Shown here: in pieces, positions 19,318 to 29,184 of the stretch
How the letters are laid out: each line of letters opens with the position of its first letter
Position numbering within the stretch: position 1 is the stretch's first letter
From: Pyrinomonadaceae bacterium
GTDB lineage: Bacteria > Acidobacteriota > Blastocatellia > Pyrinomonadales > Pyrinomonadaceae
Length of the DNA: 33,070 nt
Direction of reading: 5' to 3'
Assembly: GCA_013696465.1 (NCBI GenBank)
Contig: JACCYN010000294.1
Span: forward strand, 1 to 33,070
Made by a program: the position numbers and the translations under genes
The notes under the pieces: model-generated
What the model saw: only the letters and a program-made list of their open reading frames with translations
Database searches by the model: none
What the model was told of the DNA's origin: nothing

Positions 19318-21474
19318 ATGAACGGCATACGCTGGCAACAACTAAGTTTGATTTTCCACGATGCGCTTAGACGCGACGGACGGGCGCGCGGAAGGTTTGT
19401 ACGCGCGGCGTGCGGCGCGGACGAATCGTTGCGGCGTCAAGTTGAATCCTTGCTCGGCTCATATGAGCAGGCGGCCGGCGTCTTTGATGAACCGGCGTTT
19501 GAACGCGCGGCGCGCGAGTTGGCGCAAGAGGAAAGCGCAGCTCTCATCGGGCACACGATTGGTCAATACCGCATCCGGCGATTGCTGGGTGCGGGTGGCA
19601 TGGGCGAGGTTTATCTCGCTGACGACGGACGGCTCAACCGTCAAGTCGCCGTTAAACTGCTGCCCCTTCACTTCGCCGCCGACATCGAACAAGTGAGACG
19701 CTTTCAACTCGAAGCGCGCGCCGCTTCAGCCTTGAATCATCCGAACATCCTCACGATTCATGAAACGGGAGAACACGAAAATCGTCATTACATCGTGATG
19801 GAATACGTCGCAGGCGCGACGCTGCGCGAGATGATGGCGTCAACGGCGGACGCTCTTTCGCTCGCCGATGTATTGGACGCCTGCGTGCAAGTCTGCGACG
19901 CGCTCTCCGCCGCGCACGAAGCGGGAATTGTCCACCGCGACATCAAACCGGAAAACATCATGCTGCGCCCCGACGGTTATGTGAAAGTGTTGGACTTCGG
20001 TTTAGCAAAACTCGCCGTCACCACAAACGCGCTCACCGAAGCGAACGACGAGGACAAGACGAGGAATGTGGAGACGGCCGCCGGAGTGCTGTTAGGCACA
20101 ATCAGGTATATGTCGCCGGAGCAAGTGCGCGGGCTGACGGTTGACGAACGGGCGGACGTGTGGAGTTTGGGCGTTGTGCTTTACGAAATGATCGAAAATC
20201 GCGCGCCGTTCGTCGGCGCAACCACCGCCGACACGATTGTTTCCATTCTCGAACGCGAACCCGCCCCGTTCACGATGAAGATTCCTTCGTCACTCCAAAA
20301 GTGTGCGCTCAAAGCTCTCGACAAAAATCGCAACGGGCGTTTTCAAACAACGCGCGAGTTTGCCGACGAACTGAAAAGGATCAAGCGCGAATTGGGAAGC
20401 GCGGATGCTTTCGCGCCGCGAAGGAGTTTCAAAGCTAATCTAAGCGATACAGATCAATTTGCGCGCGAACAAACAGCCGCTCCGGGCGAACTGAAAACCG
20501 CGATGCTCGCAAACGCTTCCACGCACAAAACGAAAAACGCTCTTCAATTCAAAAGTTGGTCGGCGCAATACTGGAAGCGACTCGTCTTCGGGGCGGTGTG
20601 CGCGGCAACGCTCGTCTTCGCCTTCGTCAAAGTCAACGACGTGAGCAAACCTGAAACTCCGCGCCCCACCGCTTCAGCTTCAAGCTTGTCGCCCGATTCT
20701 GCCCAAGCGAGCGCGCGGCTTTATCGGAACATGAACAGCGCGGAACGACTGGCTTTCGTCAGTGAACAAGCTTTGCGCGTGTCGCAAGCTTTAGGCGACG
20801 GCGCGACGACGCTTCCCGGCTCGGCCGCGCAAGTCGTTAAACAACACGTTGACGCTTACGACCGCCGCCGCGACGACGCTTCACCGGAAGCGTTCAAAGA
20901 AACCTTGAACGAAATTTACAAGCGCGCCGCGCTCTACGCGCCGTTGCTCTCGTTTCATTTCAAACGGCAGAACGTGCCCGCCCTCGTCGGAATTTACATC
21001 CCGATGATCGAATCGGAATACCACGATTGCCTGACGAGTCCGCACGGCGCGCAAGGTAAATTTCAATTCATGGAACAGACGGCGCGCAATTATGGTGTGC
21101 GCCCCGAAGATCGCTGCAACGTGGATGTGATCGCGCCCGTCGCCGCGCGCTACATCAAAGATCGCGCGGGTGAGTTTGGCACTGACGCCGCGAGCATGAC
21201 GCTCGTGATCGCAAGCTTTAATCGCGGAAACCGTCTCGTCAAAGACGATCTGCAAAAGTTAAATCGCTTCCTCGTCGCGGACAGCAGCAACGCCAAACCT
21301 GATTTCTGGTTTCTGCTCGCCCACGCCGACGAATTAGACGATCAGTTTCGCGTAGAGAACCGGCATTACGTGCCGAGGTTTTTCGCCGCCGCGATCATCG
21401 GCGAAAACCCACAAGCCTTCGGACTGCCAACGCGGCCGCTCTCATCACTCGACGCGGGCAACGAGGCGCGCTAA
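19318..21474 (+). CDS. Transmembrane Ser/Thr protein kinase fused to an extracytoplasmic SLT-like domain
   Basis: Kinase: YRIRRLLGAGGMGEVYLADD, VAVKLLP, VHRDIKPENIMLRPDGYVKVLDFGLAKLA, GTIRYMSPEQVRGL, ADVWSLGVVLYEM. TM LVFGAVCAATLVFAFVKV (about 20581-20634). SLT-like IESEYHDCLTSPHGAQGKFQFMEQTARNYG and AAAIIGENPQAFGL. Confidence 0.92.
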   Translation: MNGIRWQQLSLIFHDALRRDGRARGRFVRAACGADESLRRQVESLLGSYEQAAGVFDEPAFERAARELAQEESAALIGHTIGQYRIRRLLGAGGMGEVYLADDGRLNRQVAVKLLPLHFAADIEQVRRFQLEARAASALNHPNILTIHETGEHENRHYIVMEYVAGATLREMMASTADALSLADVLDACVQVCDALSAAHEAGIVHRDIKPENIMLRPDGYVKVLDFGLAKLAVTTNALTEANDEDKTRNVETAAGVLLGTIRYMSPEQVRGLTVDERADVWSLGVVLYEMIENRAPFVGATTADTIVSILEREPAPFTMKIPSSLQKCALKALDKNRNGRFQTTREFADELKRIKRELGSADAFAPRRSFKANLSDTDQFAREQTAAPGELKTAMLANASTHKTKNALQFKSWSAQYWKRLVFGAVCAATLVFAFVKVNDVSKPETPRPTASASSLSPDSAQASARLYRNMNSAERLAFVSEQALRVSQALGDGATTLPGSAAQVVKQHVDAYDRRRDDASPEAFKETLNEIYKRAALYAPLLSFHFKRQNVPALVGIYIPMIESEYHDCLTSPHGAQGKFQFMEQTARNYGVRPEDRCNVDVIAPVAARYIKDRAGEFGTDAASMTLVIASFNRGNRLVKDDLQKLNRFLVADSSNAKPDFWFLLAHADELDDQFRVENRHYVPRFFAAAIIGENPQAFGLPTRPLSSLDAGNEAR

Positions 21475-21482
21475 CCTTTCGC

Positions 21483-23294
21483 TCACTCGATTCTCAACTC
21501 AAAAGGCATCATCGCCATCACTTCGCCGCGCTTCATGCGATCCATCACGGCGGCGTAGCGAAGGGCGCGGCGCACGTCTTCGGGCAGAGCCTCGAACGCG
21601 GCGCGTTGCTGCTGCCGCGCCCTGAGTTGGGCGTAGGTTTCTTCGTCTTCGCCGCCGCCGAATATGCGTTGCAAGAAAGTTCGCGGGTAGGGAAGGACGA
21701 CGCGGCGCACCGACTTATCAGCCGGAATCTTCGCCAACTCTTTTGCGACTTCAATCGCGCGCTCCATGCCGCCAAACTCGTCAACGAGTCCGCGTTCGCG
21801 CCCTTGCGTGCCCGTCCACACGCGTCCCTGCGCGATTGAGTCAACGTATTCGGTTGTGCGACCGCGCCCCTGAGCCACTTTGGGGAGAAAAGCGTTGTAA
21901 TAGAAATCGCCGATCATGCTCTCAAACTTCGCGCGCTCTTCGGGCGTAAACGGCTCGGTCTCCCGATACATTCCGGCGTTCTTGCCGCGCAAAGTGTATT
22001 CGCTCGAAACGCCGATCCAATCGTAAAAACCTTTCATCACGGGCTTGCCCGCGTAGATGCCGATTGACCCCGTGATCGTCGAAGGATGGGCGACGATGCG
22101 GTTCGCGTTGGTCGCAATGTAGTAACCGCCCGACGCCGCCACATCGCTCATCGAGACGACAACGGGTTTTTTCTTTTTCGCTTCTTCCACGGCCTGCCAA
22201 ACGAGATCGGAGGCGTAAGCTGATCCTCCGGGGCTGTCAACGCGCAGGACGATGGCGCGAATCGTTTTGTCGTCGCGGGCATCGTTCAGGGCTTTCACCA
22301 TTGTATCCGAGCCGACGGATTGATCGCCGAAGGGGCCGCCGCCGTCCGAACTGCCGGAGTTGATGCCGCCCGAAGCGTAAATGACGGCGATGCGCTCGCC
22401 CGTGTTGAGCTTCAAGGATTCGGGGCGCACGCGGCGGTAATCAGCGGCACTGACGGTGCGCAATTCGTCGTCGTCTTTATAACCGAGTCGCTTTTTTAAT
22501 TCGCGTTCGACTTGTTCGCGGTAGAGCGTGCCGTCAATGAGTCCGGCTTGTAAGGCTTGCGGCGCGCGGTGCGGCGCGGTGTCAATCAGTGTGCGCACTT
22601 CGTCAGGAGTTTTACGCCGGGACGAAGCGATGGTGTTAATGATGCGATTGTAAATGTCGTCGAGAATGGCGTTGGTGACTTCCCGTTGCGCATCGCTCAT
22701 CTCGCGGCGCGTGTATTGGTCGGGGGCGTTTTTATATTTACCGATCTGCGCGAAGTCGGGGTAGATGCCGAGTTTGTCGAGCGAGCCGCGAAAGAACATC
22801 GCTTCAGACGATAAGCCGTCAATGAAGAGATCGCCTGCAGGCGGGACGAAGATTTTATCGCAGGCGGTAGCGATGTAGTATTCCTTATCCGCGCCAATTT
22901 CGATGTAGGCGTAGATGGGTTTGCCGGATTGACGAAAATCTGTGATCGCGTCGCGCAACTCGTCAGCCTTCGCCCAGCCCGCCGCCGAGAAATCAACTTC
23001 CAACAAAATCCCGCCGATGCGCTTGTCAACTTTCGCTTTCTTTATTTGCGACAAAATGCTTGCGAGCGACGAAGTGTCGGCGCCGAATAAGCGCTCAACG
23101 AACGGGTCTTCCGGCACGTAGTCCGGCATCGCCCCTCGCACGCGCAGGACGAGCACGCTGTTGTCGCGCACCGTCGGCGAATCATCGCTGAAAGATGAAA
23201 AGAGCAGGGCGAGAAAGATAACACCGAGGATCAGAAGCGCGAGCGTGATCCCCGAAAGAACGAGAACGATTTTTCGTGTGCGTGACATTGCCAT
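21483..23294 (-). CDS. sppA: Signal peptide peptidase SppA, long (67K) type
   Basis: N-terminal TM helix; tandem ClpP/crotonase-like halves; VLRVDSPGGSAYASDLVWQAVEEAKKKKPVVVSMSDVAASGGYYIATNANRIVAHPSTITGSIGIYAGKP. Confidence 0.94.
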   Translation of the reverse strand: MAMSRTRKIVLVLSGITLALLILGVIFLALLFSSFSDDSPTVRDNSVLVLRVRGAMPDYVPEDPFVERLFGADTSSLASILSQIKKAKVDKRIGGILLEVDFSAAGWAKADELRDAITDFRQSGKPIYAYIEIGADKEYYIATACDKIFVPPAGDLFIDGLSSEAMFFRGSLDKLGIYPDFAQIGKYKNAPDQYTRREMSDAQREVTNAILDDIYNRIINTIASSRRKTPDEVRTLIDTAPHRAPQALQAGLIDGTLYREQVERELKKRLGYKDDDELRTVSAADYRRVRPESLKLNTGERIAVIYASGGINSGSSDGGGPFGDQSVGSDTMVKALNDARDDKTIRAIVLRVDSPGGSAYASDLVWQAVEEAKKKKPVVVSMSDVAASGGYYIATNANRIVAHPSTITGSIGIYAGKPVMKGFYDWIGVSSEYTLRGKNAGMYRETEPFTPEERAKFESMIGDFYYNAFLPKVAQGRGRTTEYVDSIAQGRVWTGTQGRERGLVDEFGGMERAIEVAKELAKIPADKSVRRVVLPYPRTFLQRIFGGGEDEETYAQLRARQQQRAAFEALPEDVRRALRYAAVMDRMKRGEVMAMMPFELRIE

Positions 23295-23439
23295 AATGAT
23301 TTACAACGTGAACGTCAAATGATTGTTCGGTTTACGAATTCAGATGCCGAAGACGAAAACACCCGTTTGTTTTTACGTGCCGGAGGAATGAAATGTTTAG
23401 AGTGAAAGCGAAACAACGAGTGAGACGTGAAATGCAAGA

Positions 23440-23478
23440 AACGGGAAGGCGAACCGCGAGGTTTTTCGTCTTCCCGTT
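23440..23478 (-). terminator. Terminator-like hairpin downstream of mnmA
   Basis: aacgggaag (23440-23448) / cttcccgtt (23470-23478), extendable inward to about 14 bp with one G-U pair. Confidence 0.5.
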
Positions 23479-23487
23479 GACGATTCT

Positions 23488-24600
23488 TTATTTAACGATC
23501 CAGCCGCCACCCAAAACCTCATCGCCGCGATAAAAGACGGTCGCCTGTCCGGGCGTGATCGCGCGTTGTGGTTCGTCGAACGTGACGCGCACGCGCCCCG
23601 CGCTGACACTTTCAATCGTTGCGTGCGCGGCCGTGTGACGGTAGCGCACGCGCACGTCGGCGCGCACCGCGCCTTGTGGAGAATCGAAGGCGATCCAGTT
23701 GACTCCGGCGGCGGTGAAAGCGTCGCGCAACAACTCGTCTTCATCACCAACCACAATACGATTGCTTCCGGCGTCGAGTTGCACGACGTAAAGAGCACGC
23801 CCTCGTCCTAACGCGCCGAGGCCGCGCCGCTGCCCGACGGTGTAGCGATGAACGCCGTCGTGCTGCCCAAGCGTCTCTCCGCGCGTGTTGACGATCTCGC
23901 CCGCGTTCGGAGCGCGCTCCCCCTCGCCTTCGGCTTCCAAGTAGCGATCAATGAAGCCCGCGTAATCGCCATCGGGGACAAAACAAATCTCTTGCGATTC
24001 CGCTTTCTCCGCAATCGTTTTGAGATCGTGCTTTCTGGCTAACTCGCGCGCTTCTGGCTTCGACATATTTCCGAGCGGAAACAGGGCGCGCGCGAGTTGG
24101 GCTTGCGTCAACTCCCACAGAAAGTAGGATTGATCTTTCTGGAAGTCGCACCCGCGCAGCAGACGGTGGCGGTTCGCCTCTTCGTCAAATTCAACGCGCG
24201 CGTAATGCCCGGTCGCCACCTTTTCGCAGCCCAAACTTTGCGCGAGGCGGTCGAGCGAAGCGAACTTCAGACGGCTGTTGCACGCCACGCACGGAATCGG
24301 CGTTTCGCCCGCAAGGTAGCTCGCCACAAACGGCTTTACAACGCCCTCTTCAAATTCATTTTCGAGATTAAGAACATAAAACGGAAAACCCAACTCCTCC
24401 GCCACGCGCCGCGCATCGTAAATGTCATCGAGCGAACAGCAACGGCTCGGCAACGGATCGCCGTTTTCGTCCACGTTCAAACCCCGCCGCTGATTCCACA
24501 ACTGCATCGAAAAGCCGATGAGTTCGTGTCCCTCAGACCTCAACAGGGCGGCCGCCGCGCTCGAATCCACGCCGCCACTCATTGCTACCGCGATCTTCAT
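23488..24600 (-). CDS. mnmA: tRNA-specific 2-thiouridylase MnmA
   Basis: [108 protein letters not shown]. Confidence 0.97.
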   Translation of the reverse strand: MKIAVAMSGGVDSSAAAALLRSEGHELIGFSMQLWNQRRGLNVDENGDPLPSRCCSLDDIYDARRVAEELGFPFYVLNLENEFEEGVVKPFVASYLAGETPIPCVACNSRLKFASLDRLAQSLGCEKVATGHYARVEFDEEANRHRLLRGCDFQKDQSYFLWELTQAQLARALFPLGNMSKPEARELARKHDLKTIAEKAESQEICFVPDGDYAGFIDRYLEAEGEGERAPNAGEIVNTRGETLGQHDGVHRYTVGQRRGLGALGRGRALYVVQLDAGSNRIVVGDEDELLRDAFTAAGVNWIAFDSPQGAVRADVRVRYRHTAAHATIESVSAGRVRVTFDEPQRAITPGQATVFYRGDEVLGGGWIVK

Positions 24601-24902
24601 AAAAGGATTTTTGAATTTCGATTTGCGATTTTGATTTAATCGCTCTGCCCCTTTGAACTTGCAACTTCAAATCTGAAATTCGAGATCGTGAAATGACAAA
24701 TCGAAAATCAGCAATCGCAAATCCGACTCGTTTGCCGCCCGTTTGCGGCGGGTGTTAAGATGTCTCTACAGTTGCAAAATTACCTTTGTAGAAAGCATTT
24801 AAGAATACCTTAATTTGCCGGTGAGTGTCAGCCCGCTGCGAGCGAGGCCAGCGAGGGCGATGGAGTGTCGGGAAAGCACCGATACTCTTCACAAATGTCA
24901 TC

Positions 24903-25709
24903 ATGTCCGAACGAGCCATCGAAGAATACAGAATCGCGGAAGAGCCTTTTTACATTGCGGTCGCGGGCGAGGTCGAACTGTTTGAGGCGGCGCACGCGGC
25001 GCGTCTGCCCGTGATGCTGAAGGGGCCGACGGGGTGCGGTAAAACCCGTTTCGTCGAACACATGGCGTGGCGTCTCCGCCGTCCTTTGATCACCGTCGCC
25101 TGCCACGAAGATTTATCCGCGACAGACTTAGTGGGGCGCTTTCTGCTTGAAGGCGAAGAAACCGTGTGGCACGACGGGCCGTTGACGGCCGCTGTTCGTC
25201 ACGGCGCGATCTGCTACTTGGATGAAGTCGTTGAAGCGCGCAAAGACACGATTGTGATTATCCATCCGTTGACGGACGACCGTCGCCGCCTGCCCGTCGA
25301 AAAACGCGGTACGATCTTAGACGCGCCGCCTGATTTCCTGCTTGTCGTCTCCTACAATCCCGGCTATCAATCCGTCTTGAAAGATTTGAAACAATCAACG
25401 CGCCAACGCTTCGTTGCCATCGAATTCGATTACCCGCCGCCGGAGATGGAGGCGGAGATCGTCAGGCGCGAAGGCGGCGTAGACGCTGGGACGGCGCGCG
25501 ACCTCGTGCAGATCGGCGCGAAGATCAGAAACTTGCGCGGGCACGGTTTAGAGGAAGGCGTCTCGACAAGGCTTTTGATTTATGCCGCGCAACTCATCGC
25601 GGGGGGCATTCCGCCCACACGCGCCGCCGAAGTCGCGCTCTGCTCGCCCATCACGGACGACCGCGAACTACAGCGCAGCATCCGCGAGATTGTGACAACT
25701 GTTATTTAA
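24903..25709 (+). CDS. CbbQ/NirQ/NorQ-type MoxR-family AAA+ ATPase
   Basis: [21 protein letters not shown] (Walker A), [39 protein letters not shown] (Walker B), [34 protein letters not shown] at 24903 preferred over the track start at 24825. Confidence 0.92.
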   Translation: MSERAIEEYRIAEEPFYIAVAGEVELFEAAHAARLPVMLKGPTGCGKTRFVEHMAWRLRRPLITVACHEDLSATDLVGRFLLEGEETVWHDGPLTAAVRHGAICYLDEVVEARKDTIVIIHPLTDDRRRLPVEKRGTILDAPPDFLLVVSYNPGYQSVLKDLKQSTRQRFVAIEFDYPPPEMEAEIVRREGGVDAGTARDLVQIGAKIRNLRGHGLEEGVSTRLLIYAAQLIAGGIPPTRAAEVALCSPITDDRELQRSIREIVTTVI

Positions 25710-25769
25710 TTCTCAACTTGAAACCTTGAACAACCGTTACGATTATTCGATCCGCGCCTTTATGCTCTC

Positions 25770-25868
25770 ATGGATTTCTCCGCCGCCGTGACGCAAACCG
25801 ATGCGGTCGCGCCGCCGAAGGGCAAACAAAGCTTCAAAGCTTTTTTCTACGAAACGGCGAAGAACTGA
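25770..25868 (+). CDS. Candidate small ORF, 32 aa, between AAA+ and VWA genes
   Basis: ATG...TGA encodes MDFSAAVTQTDAVAPPKGKQSFKAFFYETAKN; GC-rich third positions like genuine genes here; no strong Shine-Dalgarno seen. Confidence 0.25.
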   Translation: MDFSAAVTQTDAVAPPKGKQSFKAFFYETAKN

Positions 25869-25916
25869 CAACATGCTCATCGTCAACAAGCGTCTTCTAC
25901 AGTTAATTCCAAAGGG

Positions 25917-28900
25917 ATGAACACAGAGAATCGCGGGCATATGTTTGACCACGAAGCGACGGAAACGGAAGCCGCGTCTTCTCTTCCGGCGCAACCGTTA
26001 GAGCGCGTAATGCGCGCGACGTTGCGCGGCGTGAAGGATGGACGAGAGCGACGCACAATCACGGGGTTGATGCGCGAACTTCGCAAACTTCCGGCGGATG
26101 TCGCGCGCGCAATCGTTGAGACGAGCGCAGCACTGGCGGGCGTGAACTTGCGCGCCGGTGTCGAGTTTCTGCGCGTCGCTCCGCAAGCGGCGCAGGTGTT
26201 AGACGCGAATAATCTACGACAATGGGGAGAGCTAGGGCGGCGTCTGGCGGGAGGGGACGCGGAAAGAGCGGCAGCATTTTTCGCAGACGGAGCGGAGAAT
26301 CTAAATTCGCTGCCCGCGCAATCGCGTTCTTTGTTGTTGGAAGTCTGTTTGCGACAAGCGGGGCTTTCAATTGTCATCGCGCTCGACACATTTAAGCGCA
26401 CGCCGCTTCTACTCGCGCAAAACTTTCGTGACGAGCAATCGCTCCACCGTCTCCTCCTCATCACAAACGAGATCGCACGCCGCTCGGCGCGCCACAGCGC
26501 GGATTTTATCAACGCTTCCGCGTCGGTCGCCGCGCGCCTCGAAGATTTTAACGACGATAAGTCGCTTGTTGGCGAAGCCGCGTTGAAAGTGGCGGAAGCT
26601 TTCGCTTTGAGCGCGGGCGGCATGGCAGCGGATTTATGGGCGCGACTCCCCGCCGCGCTGCGTGATCTGAACACAAAAGACGCGCTAAAACTTTTTCGCT
26701 TAACCGAGAAATTCTTAGAACGTGGCGGCGCGGCGGCGCTGGGCGTTTTAGAAGCGGGCGGCGAAGTTTTGCGTTTGCTGCCCGCAGCCTTTGACGAGTG
26801 GACGCGGTTGCTAGAGACGATTGCGGCGGAAGGCAATCCGGTGTTGAGCAGTTTGACGCGCACGACCCCTGCGACGCTACACGGACTTGCAACGCACGGT
26901 GAGCGGGCGCACAGGAGTGAGACCGCGCGTCGCGTGATCGCCGCCACCGTCGAGGTTGCGCGCGTGGATGCGGAAGCCGCGCTGCTCTGCTTTCGTTCCG
27001 CGCCCGTTGCCTTGAAACGAGCCACAAACGTCGAAAGCTTTGAACGCTGGGCGCGCGAGGGACTTGGCTTGAGCGGGGCAGGCGCGCGCGCGCGGCGAAG
27101 TTATTTTGCGCTTGAAACGCGGCGAAGCCACGAGCGACTCGGAGACGAAAGCGGCGGACTCCGACTTGAAGATGTCGCACACACGCTGCGCCTCTACGTC
27201 GAGGCTTTAACGAATCGCACGGTTGATGTCGCGCCGCTCGCACACTTTAACGCGGAGGCGAGCATCAACGACGGGCGCACGATTCATTTGCCGTCGGTCG
27301 TCCACGAGTTTGAACGTGAGGAATTAAATTTTCGTCTTTACAAAACGCTCGCCGCGCACGCCGCCGGGCAAATCGAATTCAACACGCACGAGAGCGGAAG
27401 CGACGATCTGAGAGACGCCTACCACGCGCTCGGCGAACTCTACGCGCCGGAGAACGCGGACGCGCGCGATGCTTTTGCCTTAGACGGCTACATCAACGAA
27501 ATCTCCGCCGGAGAAAAAGCCCTCGCGCCGGAAGAGGAAAACCGACGGCTAGAACAAACGCGCCGCCGTCTGCCTTCCGGCGGAGATTACCACGCCGTGC
27601 TCACGCTCTTCCCGCAAGCCTCGCTCGCCGCGCGCATCTTCGGCACGCTTGAGAACGGCCGTATTGATCGTCGTCTGCGCCACACCTATCGCGGCTTGCG
27701 GCGCGACCTCGATTTCGTCAGTCTTCACCTGCGGCAGAATCGCCCCGCAATCACGCGCCTTTCCCCAGCGCTCGTTCCCTTCGAGTTGCTTTTCCAGATC
27801 GCGCTCTGCGGCGGCGCGCTCGACGACGCGCGGCAGTTCTACTCGCAGATCGTCTCCGAACTCGAATCAATCGTCGCCGATTATCTTTCTTCTTCCACCG
27901 CGACGGTCGCAGACACGCTGATGGCGACGAGCCGCGTCTATTCGCTTTTTCAATCCGTTGTGCCGGACGAGTCGCAACAATCGCAGCAACCCGAAGCCGC
28001 CATCGAAGGGGCGGACGCCGAGCAGCAGGGAGAGAATTCGTTGCAGAACGAAATCAAAGATTCAACCAAACAGAAAAAGAAGCAGCAACAGAAAAGGAAG
28101 CAACCTGACGCGCAAGAGCTTTTCAACGCTTGGGCGCGCGCGGAGAATCTCGCAAGCGATTCCGACCCGCTCGACGGCAACTACGCTTACAACGCGGGAA
28201 GAGAAACGCCCGAACAAGATTTGGAACCCGGCGATACGGCTTACGCTTACGACGAGTGGGACAGAGAGTTATCGGATCACCGCGTGAATTGGTGTCGCGT
28301 GATCGAAAAGAGCGTGCGACGTGGCGACCGTTCATTCGTCGAACTCGCTCGCTCGCGTTATCGCGGATTGATTTCTTCGATCCGTCATCAGTTTCAACTC
28401 ATGCGTCCCGAAGGCTTGCGGCGCGTGCAGAATGAGTTGGACGGCGACGACTATAATCTTGACGCTGTGATTGGCTACGTCGCCGACCGCCGCGCCGCCG
28501 TGCAAACAGGAATTGATCATCATTCCGAACGCCTCTACACGAAACGTCTGCGCCGCGAGCGCGATGTGGCGGTCGCTTTCCTCCTCGATCAATCTTCTTC
28601 GACGGCGCGCACCATCGGGCGTCACCCGCTCCAACCTTACACGCATCCGGGCAAGCGCATCATCGAAGTAGAAAAGGAAGGTTTGGTTTTGATGAGCGAA
28701 GCGCTCGAAGCTGTCGGCGACCGATACGCCATTTACGGCTTCACTTCGGAAGGGCGACGCAACGTGCGCTTCTACGTCGTCAAGGATTTTGACGAGCGAT
28801 ACGACGCCGAGATCGAGCGGCGCATCGGCGGCATCAATTATCAAAACAACACGCGACTCGGCGCGGCCGTTCGCCACGCTGCGGCGAAACTCGCCCGCCA

Positions 28901-29168
28901 AGACGCGCGCACGCGCTTGCTCATCATCCTCTCCGACGGACGCCCCTACGATCACGATTACGGCGATTCGGCTTACGCCCGCGAAGACACGCGCGCTGCG
29001 TTGCGCGCGGCCAGACTCGATAACGTCACGCCCTTCTGCATCACGATTGACCGCGACTCGGAAGCGGAACTGCGCGAGCTTTACGGCGAAGTCGGCTACA
29101 CGATTATTGACGATGTGTTAAGTTTGCCGGAGCGGATGCCTGCCATCTATCGCCGCCTGACCGCGTAA
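25917..29168 (+). CDS. NorD/CbbO-like VWA-domain protein with long helical N-terminal region, 1083 aa
   Basis: C-terminal [19 protein letters not shown] (MIDAS-like DxSxS), [41 protein letters not shown]; preceded by the AAA+ partner gene. Confidence 0.88.
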   Translation: MNTENRGHMFDHEATETEAASSLPAQPLERVMRATLRGVKDGRERRTITGLMRELRKLPADVARAIVETSAALAGVNLRAGVEFLRVAPQAAQVLDANNLRQWGELGRRLAGGDAERAAAFFADGAENLNSLPAQSRSLLLEVCLRQAGLSIVIALDTFKRTPLLLAQNFRDEQSLHRLLLITNEIARRSARHSADFINASASVAARLEDFNDDKSLVGEAALKVAEAFALSAGGMAADLWARLPAALRDLNTKDALKLFRLTEKFLERGGAAALGVLEAGGEVLRLLPAAFDEWTRLLETIAAEGNPVLSSLTRTTPATLHGLATHGERAHRSETARRVIAATVEVARVDAEAALLCFRSAPVALKRATNVESFERWAREGLGLSGAGARARRSYFALETRRSHERLGDESGGLRLEDVAHTLRLYVEALTNRTVDVAPLAHFNAEASINDGRTIHLPSVVHEFEREELNFRLYKTLAAHAAGQIEFNTHESGSDDLRDAYHALGELYAPENADARDAFALDGYINEISAGEKALAPEEENRRLEQTRRRLPSGGDYHAVLTLFPQASLAARIFGTLENGRIDRRLRHTYRGLRRDLDFVSLHLRQNRPAITRLSPALVPFELLFQIALCGGALDDARQFYSQIVSELESIVADYLSSSTATVADTLMATSRVYSLFQSVVPDESQQSQQPEAAIEGADAEQQGENSLQNEIKDSTKQKKKQQQKRKQPDAQELFNAWARAENLASDSDPLDGNYAYNAGRETPEQDLEPGDTAYAYDEWDRELSDHRVNWCRVIEKSVRRGDRSFVELARSRYRGLISSIRHQFQLMRPEGLRRVQNELDGDDYNLDAVIGYVADRRAAVQTGIDHHSERLYTKRLRRERDVAVAFLLDQSSSTARTIGRHPLQPYTHPGKRIIEVEKEGLVLMSEALEAVGDRYAIYGFTSEGRRNVRFYVVKDFDERYDAEIERRIGGINYQNNTRLGAAVRHAAAKLARQDARTRLLIILSDGRPYDHDYGDSAYAREDTRAALRAARLDNVTPFCITIDRDSEAELRELYGEVGYTIIDDVLSLPERMPAIYRRLTA

Positions 29169-29184
29169 ACAAACGGACAAAATT

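Noticed and set aside
25883-27025. 380-aa minus-strand ORF opposite the VWA gene
   Set aside because: Ser/Arg/Ala-rich antisense shadow frame with no recognisable domain; the plus-strand frame carries the VWA protein.
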